In this document: positions 12,314 to 24,541 of the stretch, in pieces
How positions within the stretch are numbered: position 1 is the first letter of the stretch
Layout: every line of letters starts with the position of its first letter
Source of the DNA: Gigaspora rosea
Taxonomy: Eukaryota > Glomeromycota > Glomeromycetes > Diversisporales > Gigasporaceae
Reading direction: 5' to 3'
Length of the DNA stretch: 64,000 bases
Assembly: GCA_003550325.1 (NCBI GenBank)
Contig: QKWP01000699.1
Coordinates: forward strand, 104,703 to 168,702
Position numbers and translations under genes: made by a program
Notes under the pieces: generated by a model
What the model was told of the DNA's origin: nothing
Seen by the model: the letters and a program-made list of their open reading frames with translations, nothing else
The model's database searches: none

Positions 12314-13575
12314 TTATAATTTGTCACTTGCAATATTCAGCCCATTCAATCCGCTATCTGTTAAAAAATTATAAAGTTTGTTAATAATTAAAATAAAATT
12401 ATTATTAACAAATAGCAAAATAAATACCTTGACAAAGTGAAGTAGTATATTTAATAAATTTACTTTTATAAATATCATCAGAATATGATTGTGTATGTGT
12501 ACTTTTATATCCTTCAATAATTCATCAGACTTAGTTAAATTAGATAAAATAAATTCATTATTCAGCCATTCTGTAAGAATTTCGCAAATTTTTATTGCTG
12601 ACGGACGGTTCTCTGGTTCTCTTTCCCAACATTCCTTCATTAGTTTACGTAACATTGGTGAGTATTCTCAATAATCGTTGGTCGCAAATCATTATAACAT
12701 ATTTCTATTTGAAGCCTTGTTCCAAGTTCTTGACTATACCATACAGGTCTTCCATACAAAATTTCCCACATAATTATGCCAATGAGTAAATATCTGACGC
12801 TGTTGTATATTGACCCTCGTCTAAAGTTTCCGGTGCTATGTATGGTAAAATACCATAAATTCCACGGCGTTCTGCCTTTAATGCCATGTTTTTTGATATT
12901 GAAAGCCCTAAATTTGCAATATACGCGTTATATAAATCATTTTGTAAAATATTGCCACTATGCAAATCTCGATGAATAAGTTCTTGAGAATGAATTATTT
13001 GAAGATCTGAAGCAATACAATGTAACAACTTAAATTTGTTTTTCCATTTCATTTGTGATACAGAATGAAGATTACTGCGCAAAGAGCCCTTAGGTGCGTA
13101 TTGCACCACACGAATATAACTTTTAGAAATATTATCTTTTGATATTCCAAAACACCTTAAAAATGTTGGGTTTTTATCTCCAATGTCACAATATGCCTTT
13201 AACTTTAGCATTAACAATAGGTAGTTATATAATTTTTAAATTTAAACACTTTAGCACATAACGATAAATTACCTCTTTTATAAAGTCTTCTTTATACTCT
13301 TTTGAATTATGAAGTAATTTAAGTGCAACAGGCTGTCTATTCTCTCGGGTATTCCATATAGCATAATATACTGTCGCAAATCCACCTTTTCCTATAGTTT
13401 TGATATTTTCAAGTTCATTATAAGGAATCCAAGATAATAGATATTTGCTTTCAGCTAATATTTTTTTTAAATCATCATCAATATCTAAATTATCATATAT
13501 TCGTCTATTTGTTGCTAAAAGATTATTATCGTTACATTTAAATCTTTGACAAACAATAAATATATTTAATATCAT
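12314..13575 (-). pseudogene. Decayed TKL-type protein kinase gene
   Basis: Exon 1 (to 13273) encodes the glycine loop GKGGFATVY and VALKLL with the ATP-binding lysine. A 70-nt intron (13203-13272) joins it in phase to exon 2 from 13202, encoding CDIGDKNPTFLRCFGIS, the catalytic loop HRDLHSGNIL and PYIAPETL. The metal-binding DFG/DLG motif reads NLG, so even the open part lacks a key aspartate. A 1-nt loss near 12790 and another near 12660 break the frame; the C-lobe ECWEREPENRPSAIKICEIL follows in a third frame. The tail probably has one more intron ending TTTTTAACAG near 12363. It lies about 100 bp downstream of the Sel1 gene on the same strand; Sel1-kinase fusions are common in such fungi, so the two may have been one gene, though the splice phases I tried do not join cleanly. 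Confidence 0.85.
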
Positions 13576-13677
13576 AATAATTAATCACCTAATATTTGTT
13601 TCCGTTCTCTAATTCATTTTAATTACGATTATTAGAATGAAAATATAATCATAATGATAATATAAAAAATAACTTAC

Positions 13678-14596
13678 ATCTGGACCACTCATTGGCCTTT
13701 TGTAAGTCTCTTGTTACTCCAATTCCATTTCGATAACAATGTCCAACACTATATATTCCATCTGCATCCCCCATTTTGGCGGATTTTTGATAATAAATGA
13801 ATGCTTCGTATTCATCTTTTTCAACACCAATTCCATTAGAATAACAATATCCAACCATATATGTTCCTTTGTCGTTCCCCATCTCAGCAGATTTTTGATA
13901 ATAAATGAATGCCTTATGTTCATCCTTTTCAACTCCAATTCCGTTTCGATAACAATATCCAACATTATATATTCCATCAGCATCCCCCATATCAGCAGAT
14001 TTTTGATAATAAATGAGTGCCTTATATTCATCCTTTTCAATTCCAATTCCGTTTCGATAACAATATCCAACATTATATATTCCATCAGCGCCCCCCATCT
14101 CTGCAGATTTTTGATAATAACTGAATGCTTTATGTTCATCATTTTTGACTCCAATTCCATAAAGATAACAATATCCAACCTGAAATAATCCATTAGCATT
14201 TCCTATCTCAGCAGATTTTTGATAATAACAAAATGCCTTATGTTCATCCTTTTCAACTCCAATTCCATCTTTGTAGCAGTTTCTAAGTGCAAATATTCCA
14301 TCAGCGTTTCCAATCTCAGCAGATTTTTGATAATAAATGAATGCCTTACGCTCATCCTTTTCAACTCCAATTCCTTCATCATAACAATATCCAACCTGAA
14401 ATATTCCATTAACGTTTCCCATTTCAGCAGATTTTTGATAATAATTGAATGCCTTACGTTCATCCTTTTCAACCCCTATCCCATGCTGATATTTGTATCC
14501 AATATCATAAGGGTCTAAATTAGTTGATTTTTTATGAAATAGTTTATTATAAATCTTATTCATTTTACTTTTTAAATATGAAATCCGAATGAGCAA
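13678..14596 (-). CDS. Sel1-like repeat protein (first exon or whole gene)
   Basis: After an N-terminal stretch of about 28 residues rich in Lys and Ser, the frame holds eight consecutive 36-residue Sel1-like repeats of the form GYCYxNGIGVEKDEHKAFxY followed by YQKSAEMGNADG. Sel1 repeats are alpha-helical solenoid scaffolds that mediate protein contacts, often in signalling. The last repeat ends NEW at a GTAAGT donor (13677), after which the frame reads through into intron-like sequence. The DNA repeat of 108 bp keeps other frames open, and those are shadows. The kinase fragment follows downstream. The frame is unbroken and the repeats are very alike, suggesting recent internal duplication or homogenisation. 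Confidence 0.85.
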
Positions 14597-14657
14597 TCAT
14601 TTAAATACAAATTTGTTGTATGCTTCTTATATGATTAATTGGGTTACTTCCAATACA

Positions 14658-14711
14658 TGATACACAAATTTTGCTCACCTCCTATCAGAAGTGAGCGAAG
14701 TTTGTGTATCA
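14658..14711. repeat. Short hairpin, 54 bp
   Basis: TGATACACAAATTTTGCTCAC pairs with GTGAGCGAAGTTTGTGTATC around a 12-bp loop. It lies just upstream of the Sel1 gene start and could be a tiny MITE or a transcribed hairpin. Confidence 0.55.
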
Positions 14712-15536
14712 CGTTGCATAAAAATGGCCAGGTACTTATACGATAACCAAGTTATTGGGTCAAGTTGTTAATGACAATCGCTGCATTATTTACAGCGGAT
14801 GCTACGTCATAACGGTGACCAAGGGCAAGCATTCTAGTGATTATACCAATAACAAGTAAATACTATTTACGCAATCGAATTTTCGATCCCAAAAGTTTAG
14901 CTCGAGGTACATCATTTAGAGTTCGGATGCTTTACTCATTTCATAGTGATCTAAAAATCGAGTTTATAAATCGGAATTCGATTGATGTAAAGGGTCTGTC
15001 TAGAAATGATACTTTGTTAACAGTGTGAGTTGCATATACAGTAGTTGCCATTCAAACTACAGGCTCTCAAATGCCTATTTAAATCCAATCCCAAATAGAA
15101 AAATCGTATCTCTTAAACAATCAAGCATCCATATTTGGATGTTTAATACGATTGCACCAAGTTTTATTAAGCCACCTCCCCTATTTCTTAAGCCAAAATA
15201 GAAGTGCACCACATGATAGTTGCTATATAGTTCTTATCTTGCAGAATCTTCTTAATAATATCTCCAAAATTAATTACACAGGGTCAGTGTTGAAAATTAA
15301 TGTGCAGAAGGGCGGAACACACGTCAAAAAAAATTTCTGCGCCTTAAAGATCAACAATACGTGCACAAAGCGCTCGTGGGTTTTAAGATTCTGGGCGGAA
15401 TGCGTACGTTAAAATTTTTAAATTCATATTTGTAATAAGCTTTGATGTGCGCTATATTAATAATCCAAATAAAACATATTGAATTAAATTATATCTTTAA
15501 TTTTTATCGATATCAAACTTATATTGATTTTAAAAA
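14712..15536. other. Spacer without a recognisable gene
   Basis: Slightly less AT-rich than its surroundings, with frames up to 86 codons, but no domain, splice pattern or similarity I can recognise. Confidence 0.4.
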
Positions 15537-18180
15537 ATGGATAAATTTGTTATATGACATACCAAAAGGACTCAAAAATCAGTCGAAGATAATGATTCTG
15601 ATAATTTTTTGTCAGATCCAGATTCGGATTCTTCAGTTCAAGAAAGCACACAAACAAGAAAAAACAATGAACTGATTGGAACGAAACATTGATTAAGGGT
15701 GTTCTCAAGCATCTCAATCAATTGATTTAATAATGATCGTGATGATGCTCAAGCATCAACATCAATGATGATATTAATAGAATTAAATGCTTGAGCATAC
15801 TCTTTTTCTTTTGATCGTGATCTTCACTATGCCACCAAAAACAACTAAAAATCCAATAAAAAAATTCTATTCAACTGACTGTCGAAGCTTTAACTTTAGT
15901 TGCATCAGGCTTCTCCTTTTAATGATTATACAATTTAAATTTTTGTTGCAACAGCAACAGAATCAATTTATCGAATCGTTAGCGAAAGTTGCTTTACAGC
16001 AACAAGAAGTAATAATTTTTTTATGTTATTATTATTATTTAAAAAATATGTTGTATTTATTATGTTCGTATTAAGGTATCGATCATTTGTTTTAAAAGCT
16101 TCGAGCATTATCAATAAAATGGTTATTTTTTGGATCGGGATTGAAACTTGGTGAGAATTTATTGTTTATTATTATGATTGAATATAGAGTAATGCTTGAG
16201 CGACCTTTATCAATGGCAAATTTTTGACGAAAAAAGGTGGGTTGTATTTCACTGATTCGTTCATCGCAATGATAACTCACTTGATTCATTTATTCGATTT
16301 CCGACTAATTAAAAATTTACTTCCGATCCATTGATTAAGGTGCTTGAGAACACCCTAAATCATATACATGGTTAGAATGTAAGATTGTAGATGGAAAAGC
16401 TCTTTTATTTTGTAATTGGTGTATTGCTATTAAGGCGGAACATTCATTTGCAAAAGGAACTAATTCTTTTCGTAAATATTCACTTGATGGCATATTAAAA
16501 TTAAAGAGCATGAATTAGCAGTTTTAGATCTAGTAAAGATCAACCATAGGCACTTCAAGGATTTACTAAAAATTTAAATGAACGAAAGCTTCGAATTATT
16601 GGACTTATGTGCAATATATATCATATCTCCAAGAACCATCTTGCATTATATTTATTTTCAGATCTATATAGTTTAATTAACTTGCAGTTAGAAAGTCAAA
16701 CAGAACTTAAATATGATGAGAAGCCAAGTACAATTTTATTACCAAATTCAAAAACATTAATTAGTAATTCAAATCACAATACCTATGCAACATATGAAAA
16801 TCATATTTTAGCTAAATTATTTCTTAAAGCTATTAGCTTTGTAATTGAGAAATCAGTAATTGAAGAAATAAACTTATCACCGTATTAGAGCATTATGATT
16901 GATGAAAGCACTACAATTACTGATGATAAATATCTCGCATAGTTTCAAAACATTTATTAACTAATTCAGTAACTTTACAATATTTGGGTATGATTGATCT
17001 TGAAGATTGTAGTACAGCATCTATTATAGCACGATTTATTGAAGCCAAAATATTATTATTAGAAAATCTTATTCATTTTGGCGGTAATGGTGCAAGCAAT
17101 GCTTGGATGCAAAGCAGGTGTTGCAGCTCAATTAAAATTTGAAAATCTATTTATTACACCAAATCACTGTATTGCATATCATCTTTATCTTGTAGATCAG
17201 GATGATACTGAAAAAGTTATATATTTTTCAGAATATTAAAGAGTTATTAAAGATACTTAAATATATTTTAGTAATTCATACAAAAAGCTTCATCAGCTAA
17301 AATGGTTCAAAATTATTTAGATGAACCAGAATTGGCTATACTTAATTTTGTTAAAACATGTTGGCTTTCTTTTTCTAATGTGATTAATAATTTTCATCAA
17401 ATTGTTGATTCAGTTATGGGTGCTTTTTTAGAGGATGCAAATACAAAAAAAAAAAGCTTTGGATATTTTTTTAAGAATAAATGATAAATTTATTTTTGCA
17501 ACAAAATTTCTAACTGATCTTTTTTTATATTCTTGAAAAACTAATTTGAGTATTTTAATCAAATTATATTACACTTTCTGATATTCAACATCATATTAAT
17601 ATAACTATTGAAGCAATTTAAACACAATTTATTAGAATTGAAAATGTGCTATTAATATATCAGATATAGCAAGTATTCAAATAAATATTTTGATCAAACT
17701 AAAATGACTTATAATAATCTTCTATTAGATGTTATTACTTTTATAGCAGATTTTGAATACATAGCAATTGAAAATCTAAAAAAAATATTGTCTAATTCTA
17801 CTATATAACACTATGTGAATCTTTAATTCTAAGGAATTACCAAAGCAAAATCAGGATCTAGTTCATTATGGTACTAAAAAATTAATATGCTTGGAGAATT
17901 TTATAGAATATCCAAAACAAAAGGCAATAAAATATTTGACACTATTTTAAATAAAAATAAACTAATACAAGAATAGAGTTTAGTAAAATTATTTCTAAAA
18001 AATTATTGACCTTTTATTTTTTTTGAGATCTGGAAGCAAATTTTTATTCAATCTTTATTTATAATTGACTATTCAAATATTTCTCAATTGGTAGCAATTT
18101 TACTTATTATTCCAATTTCAAATTAGATGTTGAAAAAATATTTTCTCAACAAAACTAGTTAAAACATGTATTTTTTTTGG
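15537..18180 (+). pseudogene. Decayed KIAA1586-like (hAT-related) gene
   Basis: The start ATG at 15537 gives MDKFVI and then, past a stop, an acidic Ser/Asp-rich stretch. After an inserted element (15696-16356) the frame resumes with KIVDGKALLFCNWCIAIKAE, a zinc-finger-like CxxC piece. 16607-16885 encodes LALYLFSDLYSLINLQLES and IEKSVIEEINLSPY. Then come IMIDESTTITDDKYL and LEDCSTASIIARFIEA in shifted frames, VKTCWLSFSNVINNF at about 17350, and a worn C-terminus (YSNISQLVAILLIIP, about 18075) resembling the hAT dimerisation region. The order of blocks matches hAT-derived proteins of the KIAA1586/TTF-finger type, which are numerous in mycorrhizal fungi (family recognition from memory). There are many stops and frame changes, so it is not functional. 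Whether it was a transposase or a domesticated host gene is open. Confidence 0.8.
15696..16356. mobile_element. Inverted-repeat element with TGCTTGAGCA words, 661 bp
   Basis: Ends AGGGTGTTCTCAAGCA and, inverted, the same 16 bases. Inside, TGCTCAAGCA and TGCTTGAGCA recur (15750-15800). A related right end (GATTGATTAAGGTGCTTGAG) lies at 54752-54777. It interrupts the KIAA1586-like gene. The target duplication is not clear. Confidence 0.7.
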
Positions 18181-18298
18181 CAATCATGCTATACTTTATT
18201 AAAAAGAAATAGTTATATATACAAATGCTATTATTACTTCCAATAATTAATATCTAAAAACTAAAGTACAGCTTACCTAGTTATTATGATTCTGGTAT

Positions 18299-18958
18299 GA
18301 TTCCCTGAAAGTTAGTTACCCGCCAGCTCATTTTACTGACCCCATATTCCCGACAGAATGTTTCACCTATAGCACTTTTTGTTGACAGAATTTTTTCTCA
18401 ACATACCATGTTTTCGACATCCCCTTTCCTAGAAATCTCATATTTTTGACAAGACATTTATCTGACATGACATATTTCTAATTTGACTTTTCTCCGACAC
18501 TAAGTTTTATTGAATACACTTTTTCCAACAAGAACGATAAACTCAGTAATCATCACATCACGTGAAATCATGCAGCTACGTCATTTGTTTACTAGCACTA
18601 TCAACCCTAACTCTAATCTAACCCTAACTTTAACTCTAATTTAGGCCAAGTGCTTAATCATGTGATGTGATGAACATGAATATATCACTCTACCTATTTA
18701 AACGAAATTCTAATCAGGGAAAGATCTTGTCAGAAAAAAGATATCAGAAACATGTCATGTCGGAAAAATGTTCATTCTGAAATACGTCATGTCAGTAAAA
18801 TGTCTTTTTGAAAATATGTCCTGTCAAGGAAAGGAGAGGTCGAAAACATGGTTTGTCGAGGAAAGATTCTGTCAACAAAAAATGCTTTAGATGAAACATT
18901 CTGTCGGGAATATGGGGTCAGTAAAATGAGCTGGTGGGTAACTAGCTTTCAGGGAATC
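18299..18958. mobile_element. Foldback element, 660 bp
   Basis: Outer arms of about 66 bp are almost perfect inverted copies, beginning GATTCCCTGAAAGTTAGTTA and, from the right, GATTCCCTGAAAGCTAGTTA; weaker pairing continues inward with repeated words such as TTCTGACATG and CGACATG. No convincing target duplication is visible, so I leave the superfamily open. Confidence 0.7.
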
Positions 18959-19389
18959 AAGATACAATAGTACCTAAATGCGACTTGCCAAAGTAGGTAT
19001 TGCTTCTCTGTCCCTTTTGTCCAATGACAAATCCAGGACCAGATTACTAACATGGATCTATAGCCTGTCATGATTGCTTATAGTTAAAACATATATTAGA
19101 AAATTAATGTCTTTAGAGATTCTTAATAATATTTTATGATTATTCTGAATAGTTCTTCTTTAGATTCTTTTGATTTTGAAAAGCTTATGATTATTGGGCA
19201 CTTTACACTCATTGTAATTAATATTATAATGTAAAAGCTAGCTTACTATGCTAGTTAAATATTAATAAATTAAATTGTTAGTACTATCTTGCTATTATTT
19301 TATAAATTAATTGCAAAAAAAAGCTATTGTTTTTTACACATTTAAAAAAGCTTATCTGTGCTATAGTATACCAAAATAAATATGTAATA
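18959..19389. other. AT-rich spacer
   Basis: No gene, repeat end or structured site that I can support. Confidence 0.4.
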
Positions 19390-19707
19390 TACCATATTTT
19401 TTCCAAAATAAGCTACTACTAAAAATAAGCTACCTCTAATTTTTTTAAAAATCTTAAAAAAACCTGTTAGCAGTTGCTATATATAAAAATTTAAATTTTA
19501 CTAAGTAAACCTCAAAAGCAATATTAAGTAAACCTATTTAGGACATCAAAATACACTTATAATAAAAATTTTATATTATTTAAACAACTTTTTATTAGGA
19601 CAGTTTTCAATTTTTCAAAAAATTTAACAATTTAAAAATAAGCTACTAATGTTTTTTTATGTAATTTTTGGCCCAAAAAGGTAGCTTATTTTTAGAAAAA
19701 TATAATA
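19390..19707. mobile_element. Small element of the AAAATAAGCTAC family
   Basis: Left end TACCATATTTTTTCCAAAAT then AAGCTAC; right end GGTAGCTTATTTTTAGAAAA then ATATAATA, an imperfect inverted repeat. The word AAAATAAGCTAC recurs near both ends. The same ends, better kept, bound the nest at 39594-42733. Confidence 0.6.
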
Positions 19708-20188
19708 CAGCCTATCTTCAATCTTATGCTGAATTTTTAACATTGCTATTAGGACTGAATAATTTATGTGAGATTATATTTGAGCATCATAGTAAAAATT
19801 TTTTGGTTAGCACTTTTGTTTTGGTATATATAAGCTATATTTCAAAAATTAGATCAAACTTTTACCCACCTTTAACTTTTTAAAGGGTAGACTTTCTCAG
19901 ATTAGTTATACAATATAAAATGTAGTACATCTGTCACATGCATGATGTAGATCATTTTGCATATATAATTTTTGATGCCAAATATCATAAATTTCAAACC
20001 AAAAGATTTAATAAAAAAGAAACCCGTTAACTTGAGGAATAGGCAACTTTAACATGGAATGGGCAAAGTATTACTTAGAGTTAAAACTAAAGTAAAAATT
20101 TCTACAAGTCATATAGCACAATCATGGTTTGTCTTAAATGTAGATATTAAATAAACATCAAATTGTAAAGTAAATTATATATAAAAAC

Positions 20189-20475
20189 TAGGGTTCCACA
20201 ATTTGATTTGATCTTCAAATATTTGAATCAAATATTTGATCAAATTTAAATTCAAATTTGACTATATTTGATTTGATCAAATTCAAATATGGCCAAATTT
20301 GATTTGATTTGACAAATATTTAATTTGATTTGAAAATTACTATTAAAAATTCAAATTCAAATCAAATTCAAATTCAAATATTTGAATCAAATCAAATTCA
20401 AATCAGGGTCAATTTGATTTGATCAAATTCAAATTGATCCAATATTTTGATTTGATTTGAATTTGAGGAACCCTA
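20189..20475. mobile_element. hAT-type MITE of AATTTGATTTGA words, 287 bp
   Basis: Inverted ends TAGGGTTCC...GGAACCCTA with exact 8-bp flanking repeats ATAAAAAC (20181-20188 and 20476-20483). Almost the whole interior is iterated AATTTGATTTGA and its complement, with TCAAATATTTGA palindromes. Confidence 0.85.
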
Positions 20476-20483
20476 ATAAAAAC

Positions 20484-22086
20484 TATAAAAAAATTCGATA
20501 TTTCTAAGAAACTAATATTAAATAATTAAAATTTTACTCTTATTACATTATAATTTTAACTATCACTAGTGCCAAATATCATAGAAATTTTTAAACCAAT
20601 GATTTAATAAAAAGAAACTCGTTAACGTCAGGAATGGGCAAGTTTAATATGGAATAGGCAAGTATTACTTAGAGTTAAACTAAAGTAAATTTAATAACTA
20701 GTAGTTTTAAACTAAAAAAAACTTAATAAAACAAATAAAACAAACTAACCAAACAACAAAAATTGATAAGTCTTTGTAAAGCACTAGTTACTATGAGCTT
20801 AACGAACAAAAAGCAGATTATCTGTATTTAAAAAAATCGACATGTGTAATATATATGTGTAACATCACGTGCAGAAAGCCTACCCTTAAAATACAATATT
20901 CTTTAAAAAAAAAACAAAAAAAATACAGAATGTTTTTTTAAAAAAAAAAAAATAGTCTGTTTTCTAAAAAAAAAAAAACAGTCCAATTTTAAAAAAAAAC
21001 AAACTATTCTCTAAAAAAAAAAAAAAAAAAACAGACCGTTTTTTAAAAAAAAAAAAAAACAAAAAAAAAAGTGCATTTTTCCAATTTTGCTATTTTTTTG
21101 AATTTTCATACCCAGATTTTCTATTAGCACATTTCAAATATAAGATTTATAAAAATTACTCCTATTAGCATTCTTTTAAATATACCTTTTTTGCTATTTA
21201 ACTGTTTTCAAATATAACCTTTTTGTCCAATACCTACTTTTCAAATATAACCTTTTTTAAAAAACAGGCCTTCATTAGCAATTTTTCAAATATGACCTCA
21301 CATAGATTGTTCAGGGTCCTCTGCTATCTACTAATTAAAACTTATATTGATCAATAATTTTCCTTTTTTTAAAAATATATAGTATTTTCTTCATTTAAGT
21401 ACTGAGTAATATTTTTAATTGAAAGAAGAAAAAGCACTAGCCATTTTATCTGCAAGAACAATACCTTAAAAAAGTTAAACACTGAACTTCATTGTAAGTT
21501 TGTTACATCAGATGATTAATTTTTATGTAACTTTAAAATATAAACCTTTTTTTTAAGTATAAAAATGCTTTATAAATGCTCATTAAGTGCAATAGTTTTT
21601 TTTGTATTAATAACCTTTAATCAGAAAGAGAAAGAGTATTAATTGGAGCACCTTGTAAGAACAATGCTTTAAAGAATTAAACAACAAACTTTTTTAAATT
21701 CATTGTAAGTTTATTAAATTAGACAAATAATTTTTGTATAATTACATAAATTAAAATTTTTTTTATATATTTTAAAACAGTTTCATAAATTGTATTTTAA
21801 CTTTATTAATAATAATAGAACCCTGAAAAATATACATTGATAGGCCAGATTTATTATAAAATTGCTAAAAATAAAAAGATCTATAGAAAAATCTCAAAAA
21901 TAAGCAAAAATTACTATAAATAAAAAGATCTGCATAAACCCTCCAAAAAGCAAACTAATACCTAATTTATCTATATATATTTTGGGGTCCTATAATAATC
22001 TTTGATAAACAGGAGAAAAAGCATAGCTGATACACTTTGTATAAATAATACTCTAAAAGTATTAAAATTTATTATAAGTTTGTTTT
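20484..22086. other. AT-rich spacer with low-complexity arrays
   Basis: 20900-21070 is a poly-A rich array of ~35-bp units with words like ACAGTCTGTTTT. 21130-21300 repeats TTTTCAAATATAACCTTTTT about six times. No gene seen. Confidence 0.5.
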
Positions 22087-22097
22087 ATAATTTATAT

Positions 22098-22356
22098 TGG
22101 GACAAGTAGGATTAGTAGGAGAAACTAGGACCAGAGAGTTTAAATAGACAATCATTTAGTTGGGTTGCAAGTATGGCAGCTAGTATAACCTTCGGGCGGA
22201 CTACTTCAATTAGACAACCAAAAGTTGTATGTGTGGCTAGTTGTATCCTTATCCATATAACAAATGTCGGGGCCCAAAGAGGTGCCCTTGATCTACAAGC
22301 TTGATTAAATAAATTCATCACCCAGAGCAGGAACTTTGATATAAAAAAAAATAATA
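22098..22356 (+). mobile_element. 5'-truncated copy of the tRNA-headed retroposon
   Basis: Matches the last ~260 bp of the element at 3205-4230, sharing words such as ACCTTCGGGCGGACTACTT and GACAACCAAAAGTTGTA, and ends in an A-rich tail. Flanked by exact 11-bp repeats ATAATTTATAT (22087-22097 and 22357-22367). A truncated 5' end with an intact 3' end and its own target duplication is classic for LINE-driven insertion. The right repeat abuts the first Helitron. Confidence 0.85.
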
Positions 22357-22366
22357 ATAATTTATA

Positions 22367-22956
22367 TCTACTACATTTAAGGCGCAGTTCTGCGTCACTA
22401 TTTGAGATTATGTCATGCTTTTTTTAATAATTTTACGGGCTGATCCGGAATAAACAAATTTGTGCACACGTTTATTTATTTTCGTCAATTTCGGATCAGC
22501 CCGACATAGATTTCGAACGCGTGCGAATTTGTGCACATGTTTATTTTCATCAATAATTTTTACAGGCTGAAGAAATAAACAAAATTCTGTGCACGTGTTT
22601 ATTTTTGGCGGGATCGGGTTCATAAACCTTGGTGGGTTATACAAAAATTCATACTCCGCCGTACCAGGTCAGATCGGGTTCACATGAACCAAGATCGGGT
22701 TCATTTAAACCAAGATCGTGTTCAAATGAACCAAGATCGGGTTCACATGAACCAAGATCGGGTTCATTTGAACCATGATCGGGTTCATTTAACCATGATC
22801 GGGTTCATTTAAACCATGATCGGGTTCATTTGAACCATGATTGGTTTATTTGAACCATGATCGGGTTCATTTTGAACCATGATCGGGTTCATTTTGAACC
22901 CAGATAAAAACATTAATACCATTAGCCCGCAGTAACGCCCGGGCCCCTAACACTAG
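22367..22956 (+). mobile_element. Non-autonomous Helitron 1 of a tandem array
   Basis: 5' end TCTACTACATTTAAGGCGCA after an A; 3' end has the hairpin CCCGCAGTAACGCCCGGG followed by CTAACACTAG, so it ends in CTAG as Helitrons do. It is followed directly by the T of the next copy. The interior has TGATCCGGAATAAACAA...TTTGTGCAC repeats and a 21-bp minisatellite (22660-22915). No target duplication is expected for Helitrons. Confidence 0.85.
22660..22915. repeat. 21-bp minisatellite in Helitron 1
   Basis: About ten units of the type GAACCATGATCGGGTTCATTT. Each unit is a near-palindrome (GAACC...GGTTC). Confidence 0.9.
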
Positions 22957-23800
22957 TCTACTGTATCTAAGGCGCAATTCTGCATCACTATTTGAGATTA
23001 TATCATGCTTTTTTTTTTAATAATCTTTTTATATAATAGTTATATAGCAAATAATCTTTTTATATAATAGTTATAATAGCAAATAGTTATATAGTTATAT
23101 TAATATTACTAATATAAAATTTAAAAAAATATTAAAAATTATACAGAATTGCGAGAAAATCATTTTTTGTTAAGAGCCCAATACGTGTTGCCTTAGTAAA
23201 ATCTCGAGTTAGAAATAGAGCTTCTACAAGTAGATAAAGTGTATAACAGCCTGTTATGAGTAGGATCGTCCTATTTACTATTATAACATGATCTGTGATA
23301 AAGTTTATTAATTTAGTAATCCGTGTAACACGAATATTCATGAATGTTACACAAATTTTGTTTGTAACTTTTTTGTTATGAACACAAGTCGGGTCTTTTT
23401 GAAGCAAAATCGGGTTATATTTGAACCACAACTGGGTTTTTGAACCAAGATCGGGTTCAAATGAACCAAAATCGGGTTCAGGAACCAGGATCGGGTTATT
23501 TGACCCAAGATCGGGTTCAAATGAACCAAGATCGGGTCCAAATGAACCAAGATCGGGTTCAAATGAACCAAAATCGGGTTCATGACCTAGGATCGAGTCA
23601 TTTGACCCAATATCGGGTTCAAATGAACCAAGATCGGGTTCAAGAACCAAGATCGGGTTCATTTGAACCAAGATCGGGTTCAAATGAACCAAGATCGGGT
23701 TCAATTGAACCAAGATCGGGTTCATTTAACCTATTTTGAGCCTTAATAAAAAAAAATTTAAACCCACTAGCTCGCGGCAACGCCCAGGCCCTAACACTAG
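22957..23800 (+). mobile_element. Non-autonomous Helitron 2
   Basis: Starts TCTACTGTATCTAAGGCGCA and ends with a Helitron hairpin (CTCGCGGCAACGCCCAGG) and CTAG at 23800. It carries the minisatellite at 23440-23735 and is closely similar to copies 4 and 5. Confidence 0.88.
23440..23735. repeat. 21-bp minisatellite in Helitron 2
   Basis: Units such as GAACCAAGATCGGGTTCAAAT. Because the unit is a multiple of three and lacks stops, it opens frames on both strands (EPDLGSF or NPILVHL per unit on minus). The minus frame runs on to 23132 through non-repeat DNA for 197 codons; I regard it as a by-product of the repeat, with no recognisable domain. Confidence 0.85.
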
Positions 23801-24244
23801 TCTACTACATCTAAGGCGCAATTCTGCGTCACTATTTGAGGTTATGTCATGCTTTTTTTCGGGCTGATCCGGAATAAACAACAAAATTTGTGCACGCGTT
23901 TTTTAGTGTTTATTTATTTTCGTCAATTCCGGATCAGCCTGACATAGATTCCGAACGCGTGCGAATTTGTGCACGCGTTTATTTTCCCAATTTCTGCCTG
24001 CTCTATACATCGAATTATGCGATAAATTTTTTAAAATTATGCTACAGATTATGCGGATCATATAGAAATATGCGAAATTTATCGTTATTAAATTTTTATC
24101 GTTATTGTTATTATAAGTACTGAACCCTCATCAATAACTTACAATAAAACCACAAAATCTGTGTAATATAAAATTACGAAAAGAGTCGTGTTTACAAAAC
24201 TGTCTTTTGAGCCAAACAAAAAAATTAACTGCAAAATTTTATTA

Positions 24245-24541
24245 TAAGGCCATGCAAAGTTAATATTTCGTTTTGCATAACCCACCGAACTTTTTTTTTA
24301 AATTTAATCATGTCAATTATTCCATTTTTTGCTATTTAATTTTTCTCTAGTATCACCCAATGGTGACCTTAATTTTCTGGAATTACCTGATAGAACCAAA
24401 AAAAAAAATCTAAAATTTTCTGGGTGTGAACATGAGCATATTAATTTACAGTAAATTATAAAAAAAAAAAATATCCAACCAGCCAACTGAAATTTTGGAA
24501 CACCATGTTATGCAAAACGAAAAATTAACTTTGTGTCCTAA
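24245..24541. mobile_element. Foldback MITE nested in Helitron 3
   Basis: About 35 bp at each end are inverted copies with the shared core TTTCGTTTTGCATAAC; the left begins TAAGGCCATGCAAAGTTAAT and the right end read inward begins TTAGGACACAAAGTTAAT. Target duplication unclear. Confidence 0.65.

Noticed and set aside
13714-14518. Long frames in other phases and strands over the Sel1 gene
   Set aside because: Shadows caused by the 108-bp repeat period, a multiple of three.
23440-23735. CRISPR-like regular array
   Set aside because: Units are contiguous with no unique spacers, in eukaryotic Helitrons; it is a minisatellite.
23440-23739. Plus-strand frame of MNQDRVQ repeats (also at 32617, 33383 and 33585)
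   Set aside because: Open only because of the 21-bp repeat; no sequence outside the array supports it.
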